A stretch of 64,000 bases of DNA, taken from assembly GCA_026874595.1 (NCBI GenBank), contig CM049307.1, positions 32,904,862 to 32,968,861 of the forward strand, written 5' to 3'. Positions 52,985 through 61,990 of the stretch are shown in pieces. Below the pieces are notes generated by a model. That model searched no databases, was not told the DNA's origin, and worked only from the letters and a program-made list of their open reading frames with translations. The stretch is from Sipunculus nudus (Eukaryota > Annelida > Sipuncula > Golfingiida > Sipunculidae). The position numbers and the translations under genes are program-made. Each line of letters begins with the position of its first letter. Positions within the stretch are counted from its first letter, which is position 1.

Positions 52985-55900
52985 AAGAAACAGAGCTTTA
53001 ATTAAGAAATGATAAACAAAGAGAAATGAAGCATATCGTCAATACGTATCGGTATCGAATTAACTGTATCGTGATACGTATTGTACCGGATGAGGTGGAC
53101 TGATACCCAGCCCTATCATCAAACCACAAATTTAATGTTAAATAAACTCTGAAAAATGCTTAATTCAATGATCATGGTATCAAGCATTGCTACTAATGTA
53201 ATGCATGATAATGACAATGTAATGCTATGTAAAGAATTTCCTAGTATAAAGCTTTGTTGCTGTATAATGTTCACATATATGTATATGACTATGTGAAAAA
53301 ATGCTGATATAATTTTTTTGTAACTGTGTTCTTTCAATGTGTCTGCCATCATATGTGTATATGTATAAAAAACTGCCACAGAAACAAATTTCACACAGAG
53401 GGTCTATGTGAACACAGTGATTTCTGGTAAAAAGACCGCTGCTCAAGCATTTTGTTATTTTTTTAGAATACCTGCTAGACAAACTTTACCACTATATACT
53501 TAGCCAGTTCACACCTATTCAAATACATAGAAACACAGCTATTTTTTCAGGCATATAAACATATATATACATATGGAAACAGCTTTAAACAATGTATGCA
53601 TGTTATAATATTTTACTGAGCTTTGCATGCATGTTATAATATATTACAGTGCTTTCGCTTGAAGTCTGAACATGGCATGGTGAAAATATCAAAAGAAAGA
53701 GAGACAAAAAAAGTTTTGCTTCAGGATGAAAAAGCTATTTTTTCTCAAACTATAAAAGTTAGATCATATAGGAAGATATGATGCAAGTACAGACTGGCTT
53801 ATAATTTTCCTTTTAGCCTTATCTTTCAATTTTCTTCTTGTCTAGTTTGACAATACCCGTGATCTAAGGTATAAGCTAAGCATATCTGAGTTTCAAACAA
53901 AGAGTTATAATTTGTTACAAACAGACTTCATATTTAATGCACAACAATTAGGGTCCACTGGTTATCTGTCCTGATTTTTCATATGGATAATTCAATTCGT
54001 GGTCCTCTATACAAGTATTTCATGGAATTACACATTTCCTACGGGGTAAAACAGAAAATCACTCTATTGTAAACAATTAGAGATTTATCAAAATGTGTGC
54101 AGACATTATGCTTGTGGGTTTTAACATATAATAAAATCTTTTAAGGTGCAACTAAAAGGGACTGGAAACATACCTTTAAACATCTAAGATTAATGGGTTT
54201 TTTTTCAATTAACAAAGGCAGGTTTTACTTGATAACTAGAATACTGACAGGTCAGGAAGGACCCCGTAAAAGGCCAATAGACTTCTAGTGCGGGCTAAGT
54301 GATGCTTGGATAAATATAATAAAGGACCTGATTACATACAGAGACTGAGGAAACTGACCCAAAACAGTATTTTAAAATTGAACCAAGATGAATTAGTGAT
54401 AGTTATTGTATGAAGGTGTACATTTAGTAGACCAGGTAATCCCAAAGTGAAAGATTTTGGATGAAACATTTACAAAGCCTCCTTGACCTTTGACCTCAAG
54501 ACCCAAAAATTAACAGGGTTCTTGCTTCAGTGGTGGGCCATATATATATCAAGTATAAAATCCATATGTCAATCCATACTGAAGTTATCATCTGGAAAGA
54601 AATTTGTGGACTGACAGAAAGATGGACGGACAGGGTGGTTACTATAGGGCACCTGCTCATTCAAGCGGGACCCTTATAATTTAAACAATCCAGGGCCTAT
54701 AGTTAATGATTTATACACAGTTGACAATGAGGTCCTACACAGTAGGTAAAGCATGATATAACTCACCTTGCTCAATATCAGCTTCTTCTTTCATGTCAAA
54801 CATTAGCACCAGAGGTAAACAACCCTGGAATATAATAATACATGTCTATAACTAGTGGTCAAAGCTGTACATGCAGCCCTGTGCAATATCCTGATATTCT
54901 AGTTACATTCTGAACATAGCAGCAGCCTTACACAGCATGCTGCCATGTTATTCCCAGGTATACTTAAACAATATATGATTATTATGCCTTAATTTGTTAA
55001 CTTAGATAACTTACTCTTCTAAATCAATCTGTTCATCGCATAATTTTCAACATTTATTCAAATGAAGGAAATGTCTACTTGAAGTTACTGCCCAATAAAT
55101 TCATTACACACATTTCTTGTCCTATAGCTCAAGTCTCCCCCGCCAAACTGTCAATGCATTTTCAGTGACCCTATTATACTGCACCTGTGATTTTATCTCC
55201 AATACTCACTATTAACTGTTGCCTTGCAAGGAACACACTCTCTATGCCTCCTGTTATGAAGACAGTACCCTTGCGTTGTGGGGTGGCTGTGTTTGGGTCA
55301 GGAAAATGTATGCTAGCACCGGTTTGCTGCATGATCTGTTTAATATTTGCACCACCTCTTCCTATCATGAACAGGTGATGCTGAGCTGCAATTTCTAACT
55401 GTGTACTCACAAGAACTGTGGCCTAAAATACATAAAATTTACACAATCTCAGTGATTACCTTACCTTACTGGACATAAGAAAATAATCATTGGTGAGAAA
55501 ATGACTATGATATAAAGTTTGAAATTTTATCCATAGACCTTAAGCTGTCTTAAGCATATATACAGAAAATTTTGAGTAGGAGTTAAAATTTGAAATTTAA
55601 AATAGACAGGGATATGATTTCTGGATACAGATGATATTATTTAAACACAGAAGTATAAAGATTTTAATATTTATTATCTGTAAACTATGCAACATAATGC
55701 TTACCTCTTCCAATACCAGTCTCTGTTCATGATATGCAGAAACATTTAATCAAGCAGCACATTTTATATGGTGTTTCCCTGTCCATATCAGCATTTATAC
55801 AAATGAGAGATCCAGTAAAACAACCATATACCATGTTAGTTCTGTTAACAATACTTTAATCACCATCTATTGTTAATACTGACCCCTAAATTTCCTACTA

Positions 55901-58900
55901 AATGCTCAATGAGTATGGCGGTGGCTTCTTTAACAGCCTTAGCATTGTTGACTGTTCCCCTGATGACAACTGTAGTAGAGTATACACGCGGCCTCTGTTT
56001 GAATGTGACGACCACATCGTATGTCTGCTGGATCTGTTGTATGGCTGGCGTTGAAGCGTCTGGAACTGGCTGTAGGACTCCTGCCACCGGCAACTCGAAC
56101 ATGAACACAAGGGGTAACAGCTCCTGACAAAACATGCACCATTCATTATTTATCCTTCAAATGCAAACATACACTAAAATGCCAGCATTAACATGATTGT
56201 AAATATAACCCAGTCACAGTATGAGTTGCCAAACTGTAATTATTTTTAAGAGAAATATTCAAAATTATGTGGTAGTCACAGTTATAAGTAACCTGTAACC
56301 TTATTGACTGTTTTCTCCTGTGACTTTATGTTTACTTAACATATTAGTAATCTGGTATATTTAACTTCATACCATGAACTTCAAATATTTTGTAGACTAG
56401 TTGGGTGTAATAAAGTAAATCAAAAAGTATTTAAATACATTCTAAATGAAATGCAATAAAATGTCAAATACAATAAATATGTCTATCCAGTCTATTTCTG
56501 TGTTGCAATTATTATTTGTAACCTTAAGAAAACTTATTTTTTATAAAAATGTCTTACTCTGATCTTTGCCCTGGCTTGCTCTACACCACTGGGTTGACCG
56601 GCTATTGAGACCTGCAAGCAAATAACTATGTTGTACTGTTAAACACAGAAGAACTCAAATTCTATTCATTTTACTTTATCCTCAAGCTGCACCTCTAAGT
56701 AAATCAATCGTGCAGTCACAGTTCTCCGGAAAATTGTGCCCACACTGGCTCCCTCAGCAAAGACATAGTTTGACAATGAGTCAGTAAACAGATAGATATT
56801 TAAGGTGAAAATAATAGATACTAATAGAGATGAAGATCATAGTGAGAGAGGTGTAGGAAGTGGGAGAACCCAGAGAGAACCACAAAACTTGGACCGGCCA
56901 CTACAACCCACTTTCATGGCAGCACCTGGGATCAAACCTGGGTTGCCAGTGGATAGGGCCAAGCATTTTACAGCTCAACTGTCCAGGCCCCCGTAGTACT
57001 GGTGCAGGGTAAATACAACACGTACATATAGGCCTTTATATAAAAACCCTATTTTTACCTTTTGGCTAGGATTAAAACTTCTTAACACAGAGTATCATTT
57101 AATATTCTAATAATACAATAAAATTTCCTCAGAATAAAAATATATCATTCAACTGGCAGTGCCAACTATTGGCCTTAGTCAAAACAAAAGAATATCTTTT
57201 GACAGGTGGCAAAACCTTTCTAAAGATGTAAATAGAGGAAATATATATGCAGCTATAATTAATCCAGTGGTAGGGAATGTTTGCCTTGCAGAGTAATACA
57301 AGTGTACCAAATACAATCTGTGTAGCTAAAGGAAGCCTACAGTGGCCATCACACACTTCACAGCAGCTCTGGTGCTTAACAACACAGCTGTAGACAGACA
57401 CCTGCTGCTCATTATCTGTCTCCCTTTATCATCGTTAATATCTGTAACTCCCTCGTAAACAATGGAACGTGTGCATTTTCGATCAACTTTTTAAGCACTT
57501 TACCTGATATCCAAAAAAAGTTAGTATATTGATGGTGGGTAAATATGAAAGAAGTCTGTATTAACATCCCTTTTACTCAAATGATGTGTCTGACTTTGTC
57601 ACCAGAGCGTTTTATCTCTAACACTTTTTCATATCTGCTGATGATAATGGCAGGCAGAGATTTATATTCTATATCCTCCTTTGACATCTTGATATGCTTT
57701 AAAGGGAAAATGAGCCAAGCCTGAAAAACTATCATTGCATAGGTTACCTATATCTGCTGTCAGAAGTATGTGTAAAATGTCTACGTTTTATAACATAGCT
57801 TTAATTGACAGTGTGTCAATGTATTTTTCTCACTTTCACATGATGCATGGTGTCTAATTACACATATCACCTAACCAGTGTTTCTTAATTTGAACAAAAC
57901 CAGCAACTGACCCAATATCTAGACACTTAAAGGGGCCTAGGTTTTCCAATATCAGACATCTGTCAACTAAAGATAATCCCTTGAACCTATAATAAAAATA
58001 GGCCAGAAAACACAGATCCAACTGCACAAAAGCTTTTTATTTTGATTATATTCATGGTTTAATAACAAGTGGAGAACCTGCCAAAAAGACCCTATCATAT
58101 TCAACAAGTACATTTTCTAGTTAGACAAACTAGCATTTTAGAAAAGGTTTTGCAGTAAGTGACTTTCAACTTGCGCACATATGCAACCAGCTACCTGAGG
58201 TAACATGGTTTTCCTGTTTGTCAACATTGCTGTGTTTTACCATTAACTTCTCGATAAAAAAGCTCATACATCTGTCACAGAAGCATTATAAGAACATTTC
58301 TTAAAATGAATTACCTTGAGTTCATTTATTTGTTCAACAAGTACGCCAGAAATCACAAAAGTTCTGTAGAAAGAGTAGGTGAATAGCCTGCTTTAAAGTA
58401 TTTCTCAATAAACATTTGACCTATGTATGTTAACAAGTGACTGACATGACATGCTGCTTGTTTTCAGTAGGCCCCTGTAATGTGAAAACTGCATGAAGAT
58501 TGAGATGAAACTTCCTGGACAGAGCAAGCTAGCAAAACATAAATTTCTTCCAAGACCAGCTCTCAAATGACAGTGCGACAAAAACTTTAAATACTTTTCT
58601 TTACTCGATATATCTTGTGTATATTGTTACATATATCTGCCATCAAATTTTACCACAGACCAGAATATATTCTGAATATTCTACAAAGGTCATTAAGCTG
58701 TGAACACAAGGGTACACACATGCAGTAATTAATTTGGCTATTTCTCCGTGATTCCTTTGTTAGATTATTGTGCAGATTTTGCATAATTTGAAATAACAAA
58801 AAGAGATGAGGGTCAAATATTTTTTTAGCCTCTAGCAAATCTGTCTGTTTGTGCTGTTAAAGCTATCATCAAAAGTTTCCAATGGATTTCAATGAAATTT

Positions 58901-61900
58901 GCAGAGAGACAAGCCTTTAATAATGGCCCAATACAGGAGATTTAAAAGAAGTTTATTTAGACATATCAAGGACCCTTTTTGTGTATCTATACAAAAGTAT
59001 TTTGGAGGAAATGCCACTAGGGCAGACGTCTGGTAAAGGAACTTGGCACTAACTGGCAGAGAAGTATGGTTATTGAATATTGAGGTTGTTCCATACTTAT
59101 AAATATTACACTATTTGACATTGAAAAAGGATTTACTCATGAATATCTACTGCATGATGATGATCAAATCAATGCAGTTATGGAGTAAGTGGTATCGTCT
59201 GTGTTTTGGTGAGATTTCTGCCTTGCCTTCACAGCTATGCTGTATGTGTCAGGTCTTCCTGCATAGTTATTTTGCCAGCATATGACATCACATATTTAAC
59301 CACCAGCCTGTATTTGTTACCGCATTAAGTAGAGGTCAAAAGTTATCCAGTACGGCTGGCTAACCACATATGACCTAAACATGGGACTGTGCCACGTGGG
59401 TCTTTTTATACTGACTTATTATCACTCATAACAGCAAAGTGAATCATTTGTATTTTAATATATCATGACAATCGTTACCACAAAAATTTGACATAAATCA
59501 ATGAGTCTGTTGAATATTTAATATCAGCTGAATTTCTTAACCCTTTTAAACATATGCTAATTTGCATGAACTCAAGTACTTTGAAAGCGTCCAATATCTT
59601 AATTCTAAAATTTTAGTGTCAAGTCTCTTGAAATAAGGATATTAATGTCCATCTAACTTGAGGACTTAAAAGAAAGAAATCTTTGTCTATTTAAATATAT
59701 GATGAATAATTCAGTTTTTGTTACAGACAATCAAATACAATATTTACTAATGTATTCTTCACCTGTACAGGGAACAGGACCTTGGCAATATGACAGTTAT
59801 GTCAAGACATACCAAATGAGGTGTATAGAGCTATTACAGTACTCTGTGTAGTGCCTGATTTACCCTAATTTTGAGTTAATTGTGCCAATGACAGTCAAAT
59901 ACTTGAGACTCCACACCACACACACATATTCAGCTGTAGTCAACAGATTAAAAACAGACAGATATGTTCACAATGATACTTCGCAAGAATACAGTATTAT
60001 CACATATGGTTTTAGGGACCTGCTAAATAATTAGTTTCTCATGCACACTAATAATACAACTGAGAATTTAATAAGTAAAAAGTGTGGATATTTAAATATA
60101 ATATCTTTATAATTGATTTAAAAAAATAAAAAGAAAAAGCATAAATTTCATTTGGTATCAACATTCCTATCTTTTGATATGACATGTTTCAGCAATTTTG
60201 CACAATTGACTATGCAACAACATTACCTTCTTACAAATAAGTAATTACATAACTTGTGCTTTGAAAGGCTGAATCTTACTCCCATACTTAAATGAAATAC
60301 AAGTGTTAAATATTTATAATCCCTTCCTGAAACTTGTTGTGTTGGCAAAAGTATAACACAATTTATATGAGATCCGAGAAAGTACAAACATTTTCAATAA
60401 AACAGAAACAGTGAAATGGTCATATCATTAAAAATATTTTAAATTGCATTACCGGTAGTCTATTTTTACTTAAATTTTATTATTTTTCTATATATTATTA
60501 GAGACATCTTTTAACTTGTGATACAGGTTTTCTTATCATCCTGTAACTTAAAACCTCTTGTAGTTGTAGATAAATGAAGGAGCTGATCATTAAAATAATA
60601 TTAAGCAAACACTGACCAAGGATTGCTAGGTTACCTCAAACAAACATATCCTGGACCCGTGTAAATATTTTTTGTCTTCATAGCAATGGGTGACCTGCTA
60701 GCAGGCGAGTATATTCATTATTTTTATACTTGCAACCAAGAGGCAATATTGATAAAGCATTATCAAATGTAGTACCACTGTCACATATAAAACAACCTGA
60801 CACATTTACTTCTAAACCTAATAATTCATGTGCATATTTGTTGGGGGCAGTAGTTTTCCACCATTTCCAATTTGCACAGATGATAACAAATATATTTCTA
60901 TTGATTATATGAAGGATTTTTTATGCAAACACCATTCACACAGCAGTTGTTAACAAGGAGATTTTAATAGCACATTTGTTGAAAAGTCAGAACCTTATGC
61001 AGTCAATATCTTGTCTCAAAATACATGCATAATCTATTAAAAATTAACTAATAAGGGTAAAAAAAACATAAATCTGTTCATGGTCATATATATTTGAACT
61101 TGTAAATGATGTAATGTACCAAGTTCCATATTAGACAGTATGGAGGTTTGTATTTCACTCACGTTTTGTTTATAGTATGAATGACCATGGTCAAATTACA
61201 CAATTATAACAAGAGCACCGAAAATGGTGCATAATACAATAGTGCATATCTTGTGACCTCTGACCTCATTAAATATGCATGAATTTTGCTGGGAATGTAT
61301 TACAGCTTAAAAACTCTACTGGTTAATATTCATAATGAGTTTCATGAAAATCCATCAGTCCTCATAGTGCTACCAAAGTCTTGTGACCTCATTCAATATG
61401 TATGGATTTTGCTGGAAATCAAACTTAGGCCAGATATAATATTGATTAATATTTAGAGGAGTTGTATGGAAATCCAAACTATTCCTGGTTAGATACTGCG
61501 GTGACACCACAAAGTAGCCTAGTGACCTCTGGCCTTGTTAAATGTGTGTGTACTTTGCCCATAATCAAAATTGGGTGTCATAATCTATTGGTAAGTAATT
61601 GTGGTGAGTTTTGTGATAATCCATATAAGCCTTAGTAAGTTATCATTGTGACATTAAAAGTTAACAGACAGACAGACAGACCTTCCATGGGTATACCAAA
61701 ATACGTACTGTCACAGATGCATGGGCACATCAAAATTGTTCTCATTTTAATTTTCTTCATATTTAATGCACTTTCTTTTAAGTAAACATTTACTCTTCTG
61801 AAGTAGGTCTTGTAATAATGAAGTTACTCACCTGATTACTTTTTTCTGTCTGATTGTTACGATTTGAGTCGGGGAAGTGAATATGGCATCCCGTGTCCTG

Positions 61901-61990
61901 CATGACCCTCTTGATGTTATTGCCACCCTTACCAATTACATGGGAGTGGTCTGTGTGTGATACATCCATCTTCAAGGTCACACGATTACT
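32559..61990 (-). CDS. BICC1: Bicaudal-C homologue, 17 coding exons, 5' end beyond window
   Basis: Joined exons (high to low coordinate) give 822 residues plus a TGA stop at 32559-32561, and every exon junction keeps phase. Visible domains in window numbering are: a KH domain at about 1-75 with the GXXG loop GKGG (20-23); a KH-like domain at 76-151 with no GXXG; a KH domain at 152-235 with loop GRGG (172-175); a second KH-like part at about 246-324; a long Ser/Pro-rich linker at 325-720; a SAM domain at about 726-786; and a short tail ending SGRW. Family knowledge: Bicaudal-C binds target mRNAs through its KH domains and recruits the CCR4-NOT deadenylase, and its SAM domain polymerises and binds ANKS proteins in cytoplasmic granules. 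It acts in oogenesis, left-right patterning and renal tubules. The first KH domain, the start codon and the promoter are missing because they lie past base 64000. All splice sites were read by eye. Certainty of family is very high. Confidence 0.95.
33592..33691 (-). CDS. BICC1: BicC1 exon 16 of window: second half of SAM domain
   Basis: The exon is 100 nt, starting at phase 0 and leaving one base, acceptor CTTCAG and donor GTCTGT. It encodes IDLQTFLTLTDQDLKELGIC followed by TFGARKKMLLAIA, completing the five-helix SAM fold. The TDQDLKELGI..FGARKKML string is among the most conserved of the family. Confidence 0.95.
34409..34584 (-). CDS. BICC1: BicC1 exon 15 of window: first half of SAM domain
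   Basis: The 176-nt exon has acceptor TTCCAG and donor GTATGT. After a Pro-rich lead (MLPPGGWPRPNPPPGF) it encodes the start of the SAM domain, DLAELFSKLGLGKYTDLFQQ then QE. The SAM domain of this family forms helical polymers that cluster the protein and its bound mRNAs. It is preceded by the transposon-filled intron. Confidence 0.95.
34920..35330. repeat. CTCGCCTAGGCGAG-type short palindrome array (left arm)
   Basis: Repeated alternation of GATCTCGCCTAGACGA, TTTTAAACTCGCCTAG and GATCACAATCGCAATCT, with a perfect 14-bp palindrome CTCGCCTAGGCGAG at 34983-34996. The mirror array lies at 39660-39920. Most units are imperfect. Confidence 0.75.
35463..35780. mobile_element. Inverted fragment of the tandem-core element's right end
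   Basis: It begins CCCCAGACAAAGTCGGGGAT, then a GC-rich CCGCGGCCGCC run, and matches 38930-39232 in the opposite orientation. It is flanked by a direct duplication of about 90 bp (AACACTGAATGGTTA, TATAGTTCACTG) at 35370-35460 and 35790-35890. Confidence 0.6.
36937..39233. mobile_element. Tandem-core element F5, copy 1 (inside foldback, BicC1 intron)
   Basis: It starts AAACTAGACATTTCTTGG, has GTATCCCCAGACA at the left and TGTCTGGGGATAC at the right, and ends after a (CGG)n run. The core consists of 288-bp tandem units. The same element lies at 46090 in the same orientation within another intron of the gene. It encodes nothing; the short ORFs repeating in it are artefacts of periodicity. Confidence 0.7.
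37131..38550. repeat. 288-bp tandem array with TGACCTTGACCTTTGACCT
   Basis: GTCCTGTGACC (or close variants) recurs at 37131, 37418, 37707, 37996 and 38284, about every 287-289 bp. Each unit holds TGACCTTGACCTTTGACC, CAAAATCAATT, TCATCCAGAAACTAATTTTT, GGCTCCTGTGACCTTCACC and AGGTGAACTATATGTGCAAG. Confidence 0.88.
40573..40708 (-). CDS. BICC1: BicC1 exon 14 of window: Pro-rich linker before SAM
   Basis: The 136-nt exon has acceptor TTTCCAG and donor GTAGTG. It encodes QQEPRPPTPNSPDVDRDPWK, then a second Pro/Asn-rich run ending SPRKKG. A slightly later acceptor (CAACAG) would drop two residues and keep the frame, so the exact start could shift by 6 nt. The next intron, about 6 kb, holds the large foldback element. 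Confidence 0.88.
41052..41209 (-). CDS. BICC1: BicC1 exon 13 of window: conserved TDFWSGLGFSKSMP motif
   Basis: The 158-nt exon uses acceptor TGTAG and donor GTAAGT. It encodes AMQKKPLGESRIPTDFWSGL, then GFSKSMPDSAIRERLHQIN, and ends TTYE. The WSGLGFSKSMP segment is strongly conserved in Bicaudal-C proteins, although its role is not well defined. Phase 1 in and 0 out agree with both neighbours. Confidence 0.94.
42600..43018 (-). mobile_element. F2-like element fragment in BicC1 intron
   Basis: On the minus strand it begins TTTTTAGCTCAGCTGACTAA, continues into AGTCATCTGAGCTATAG and a (TCCG)n-like run, as in F2 copies at 6926 and 14118. It lacks the tandem core and ends near a poly-G run at 42602-42614. 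Confidence 0.55.
43048..43211 (-). CDS. BICC1: BicC1 exon 12 of window: acidic Ser linker to YEQKKLLATK
   Basis: The 164-nt exon completes the split Gln and reads NGDRSSESGCESDGSDSRAP, then a Pro-rich stretch and YEQKKLLATK. The last string is a family-conserved motif. Acceptor is AATAG and donor GTAAAA. A fragment of a tandem-core repeat element lies just downstream in the next intron (42.6-43.0 kb). Confidence 0.92.
43982..44210 (-). CDS. BICC1: BicC1 exon 11 of window: conserved linker motif
   Basis: The exon is 229 nt, acceptor TTTCAG and donor GTAAGT placed so that the exon ends in CA of a split Gln codon. It encodes VELRRIPSADRFMDIRVPRG, then a Ser-rich stretch and HGVRMDDCVRNISFQ. There is no recognised fold. 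The charged RFMDIRVPRG stretch looks more constrained than the surrounding linker. Confidence 0.9.
44444..44557 (-). CDS. BICC1: BicC1 exon 10 of window: Ser/Asn linker
   Basis: The 114-nt exon runs from acceptor GAAG to donor GTTAGT, phase 1 at both ends. It encodes ASSTNSSSSPCGSPSTNNPP followed by ELISSPIHKDARRHAE. It is polar and low-complexity, likely flexible. Both splice sites are less canonical than elsewhere, but phase and flanking joins fit exactly. Confidence 0.85.
44948..45112 (-). CDS. BICC1: BicC1 exon 9 of window: linker with GGTGGCGCCACC-encoded segment
   Basis: The exon is 165 nt, acceptor ACCAG and donor GTAAAT, phase 1 at both ends. It encodes LVNPMMLLTPPSNYTSMQVA, then PPVNTHDGTSN and a stretch ending VPTPSDKG. 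The codons for QVAPP overlap a perfect GGTGGCGCCACC palindrome (45046-45057), which also recurs in repeats elsewhere in this window. The residues are linker, not a fold. Confidence 0.88.
45637..45762 (-). CDS. BICC1: BicC1 exon 8 of window: Pro/Ser linker
   Basis: The exon is 126 nt, acceptor AATAG and donor GTAGGC. It encodes a Gly completed across the junction, then LITHTMLGVNTNGLQLMLNG, then a Pro-rich run ending VVSPPPG. It is a disordered linker with no domain. The upstream intron contains a tandem-core repeat element at 46.1-47.8 kb. Confidence 0.88.
46090..47833. mobile_element. Tandem-core element F5, copy 2 (BicC1 intron)
   Basis: The same ends as copy 1: AAACTAGACATTTCTTGG at the left, GTATCCCCAGACA at 46124-46136, its complement at 47818-47830 after a (CGG)n run. 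It carries fewer 288-bp units (TGACCTTGACC at 46575, 46863, 47154). A GGTGGCGCCACC palindrome lies at 47496-47507. Confidence 0.7.
48065..48239 (-). CDS. BICC1: BicC1 exon 7 of window: KH-like end and start of linker
   Basis: The exon is 175 nt, starting at phase 0 and leaving one base. It begins SVIVKSIERNAANMYEARLR, the helix that ends the second KH-like region. It then becomes a Ser/Pro/Leu-rich linker (KCSPTVTSPPSSSADILTSQ) of low predicted order. Acceptor is CTTGCAG and donor GTAAGG. Confidence 0.92.
48943..49016 (-). CDS. BICC1: BicC1 exon 6 of window: KH-like segment
   Basis: This 74-nt exon takes up the split Gly codon and then encodes SVSSLMEQLDVFISVKPKPK followed by QPSK. Acceptor is AACAG and donor GTGAGT. 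It is the first part of the second KH-like region. The lysine/proline string after the strand is typical of the family. Confidence 0.93.
49910..51262. mobile_element. pogo/Tigger-like element with TA target duplication
   Basis: CAGTGAAACCCC at the left and its complement GGGGTTTCACTG at the right end at 51262, each flanked by TA (49908-49909, 51263-51264). These ends are characteristic of the pogo/Tigger group of Tc1-mariner elements. The interior has GGACA/GCGGACA-rich text near both ends but no transposase, so it is a non-autonomous copy. Confidence 0.75.
50000..50163. mobile_element. 164-bp MITE nested in the pogo-like element
   Basis: Imperfect inverted ends: AAGGCCTGGCAACACCGAAC at the left and AAGGCCCGGCCACCCCGAAC as complement of the right, both followed by GCTG. 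The interior is CTGCAAAGC/CTGCACAGC-rich and can fold. It interrupts GGACA-rich pogo-like sequence. Confidence 0.65.
51400..51830 (+). pseudogene. CR1-like LINE fragment (ORF2 C terminus)
   Basis: One frame reads KKAIRIITNSKYNAHSEPIF, then KSLKILKINDIFRLNILKFY and a stop. It resumes with HDTRHKDTLVTNKTRHKIAD and later IFTHSLQGLICYIKQH. The KAIRIITNSKYNAHSEPIFK..KILK..DI motif followed by YDTRHK.. is familiar from animal LINEs. It sits inside the composite transposon in a BicC1 intron and is dead. Confidence 0.65.
52141..52164. repeat. (TC)n microsatellite
   Basis: Twelve TC dinucleotides inside the composite transposon. Confidence 0.95.
52921..52981. repeat. (AT)n-rich microsatellite
   Basis: Alternating AT tract with a few interruptions, just inside the right end of the composite transposon. 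Confidence 0.93.
54440..54680. mobile_element. Repeat family F4, copy 2 (BicC1 intron)
   Basis: CTTGACCTTTGACCTCAAGA, then AGGGTTCTTGCTTCAGTGGT, CCATATGTCAATCCA, AGTTATCATCTG and a GGACGGACAGGGTGGTTACT tail match 25255-25475 in the same order. It lies 90 bp from a coding exon. Confidence 0.6.
54767..54824 (-). CDS. BICC1: BicC1 exon 5 of window: short linker after KH
   Basis: The exon is 58 nt, starting at phase 0 and leaving one base. It encodes GCLPLVLMFDMKEEADIEQ plus the first base of a Gly codon. Acceptor is TTCCAG and donor GTGAGT. The GCLPLVLMFDMKEE string is a hallmark of the Bicaudal-C family. The following 5.75-kb intron carries the nested transposon composite at 49.5-53.1 kb. Confidence 0.93.
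55210..55422 (-). CDS. BICC1: BicC1 exon 4 of window: KH domain with GRGG loop
   Basis: The exon holds 71 codons, phase 0 in and out, acceptor TTTTAG and donor GTGAGT. It reads ATVLVSTQLEIAAQHHLFMI and then the GXXG loop GRGG, ANIKQIMQQTG, a HFPDP strand, GTVFITGGIESV and the ARQQLI helix. This is the third canonical KH domain of the family and is expected to contact RNA. Confidence 0.95.
55884..56123 (-). CDS. BICC1: BicC1 exon 3 of window: KH-like domain
   Basis: The exon holds 80 codons starting ELLPLVFMFELP and continuing through a KH-fold segment (VVVTFKQRPRVYSTTVVIRG, then an AVKEATAILIEHL helix) that has no GXXG loop. That matches the first KH-like domain of Bicaudal-C. Acceptor is TTGTCAG. 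The donor is GTCAGT after GGG, which is weaker than the other donors, but it gives phase 0 and an exact-length join to the next exon. Confidence 0.93.
56558..56611 (-). CDS. BICC1: BicC1 exon 2 of window: end of KH domain
   Basis: This 54-nt exon encodes 18 residues beginning VSIAGQPSGVEQARAKIR, the third strand and final helix of the KH domain begun in the previous exon. Acceptor is TTGCAG and donor GTAAGA, phase 0 at both ends. It is too short to stand out as an ORF and was found by matching the family sequence between its neighbours. A 5.2-kb intron separates it from the upstream exon. Confidence 0.93.
56800..57005 (-). mobile_element. tRNA-type SINE remnant (BicC1 intron)
   Basis: On the minus strand: GGCCTGGACAGTTGAGCTGT, then a B-box-like GGTTTGATCCC in CAACCCAGGTTTGATCCC, and a downstream GTGGTTCTCTCTGGGTTCTC block resembling the shared central domain of several metazoan SINEs. 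The A box is poor. Orientation is the same as BicC1. Confidence 0.5.
57010..61200. other. Intron of BicC1 without recognised elements
   Basis: AT-rich intronic sequence. No exon fits the family between the exons at 61832 and 56611, whose codons join exactly, and I see no clear repeat family. Confidence 0.5.
61205..61700. repeat. Degenerate tandem repeat with GTGACCTCTGACCTC, intronic
   Basis: Roughly 130-bp units, each with CTTGTGACCTC, AATATG.ATG.ATTTTGCTGG and 'AATCCA' text, recur about three times (61247, 61380, 61510) and end in (GACA)n at 61663-61682. The theme resembles other TGACCT-rich families in the window. Confidence 0.55.
61832..61990 (-). CDS. BICC1: BicC1 exon 1 of window: KH domain with GKGG loop
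   Basis: The exon holds 53 whole codons (phase 0 in and out) between acceptor TTTCAG and donor GTGAGT. It starts SNRVTLKMDVSHTDHSHVIG and carries the RNA-binding GXXG loop as GKGG, followed by NNIK and the HIHFPDSNRNN strand. This is the core of the second KH domain of the family. It is the most upstream exon visible; the preceding intron runs off the right edge of the window. Confidence 0.95.

Larger units (their letters stand above)
49508..53114. mobile_element. hAT-like composite element with nested insertions (BicC1 intron)
   Basis: The left end AGGGCTGTATCAATATATCG and the right end (complement) AGGGCTGGGTATCAGTCC form short inverted ends, both followed by ATACG/CGATAC-rich subterminal sequence, as is common in hAT-type MITEs. 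The interior contains a pogo-like element, a dead LINE fragment and microsatellites, and no transposase. The flanking 8-mers TATCAAAT and ATCATCAA do not make a clean duplication, so the class is tentative. Confidence 0.45.

Noticed and set aside
55706-55735. Possible microexon between the KH-like and KH exons (acceptor AACAG, donor GTAAGC)
   Set aside because: The flanking exons already join in phase 0 with exact family length, and including it would shift the frame.
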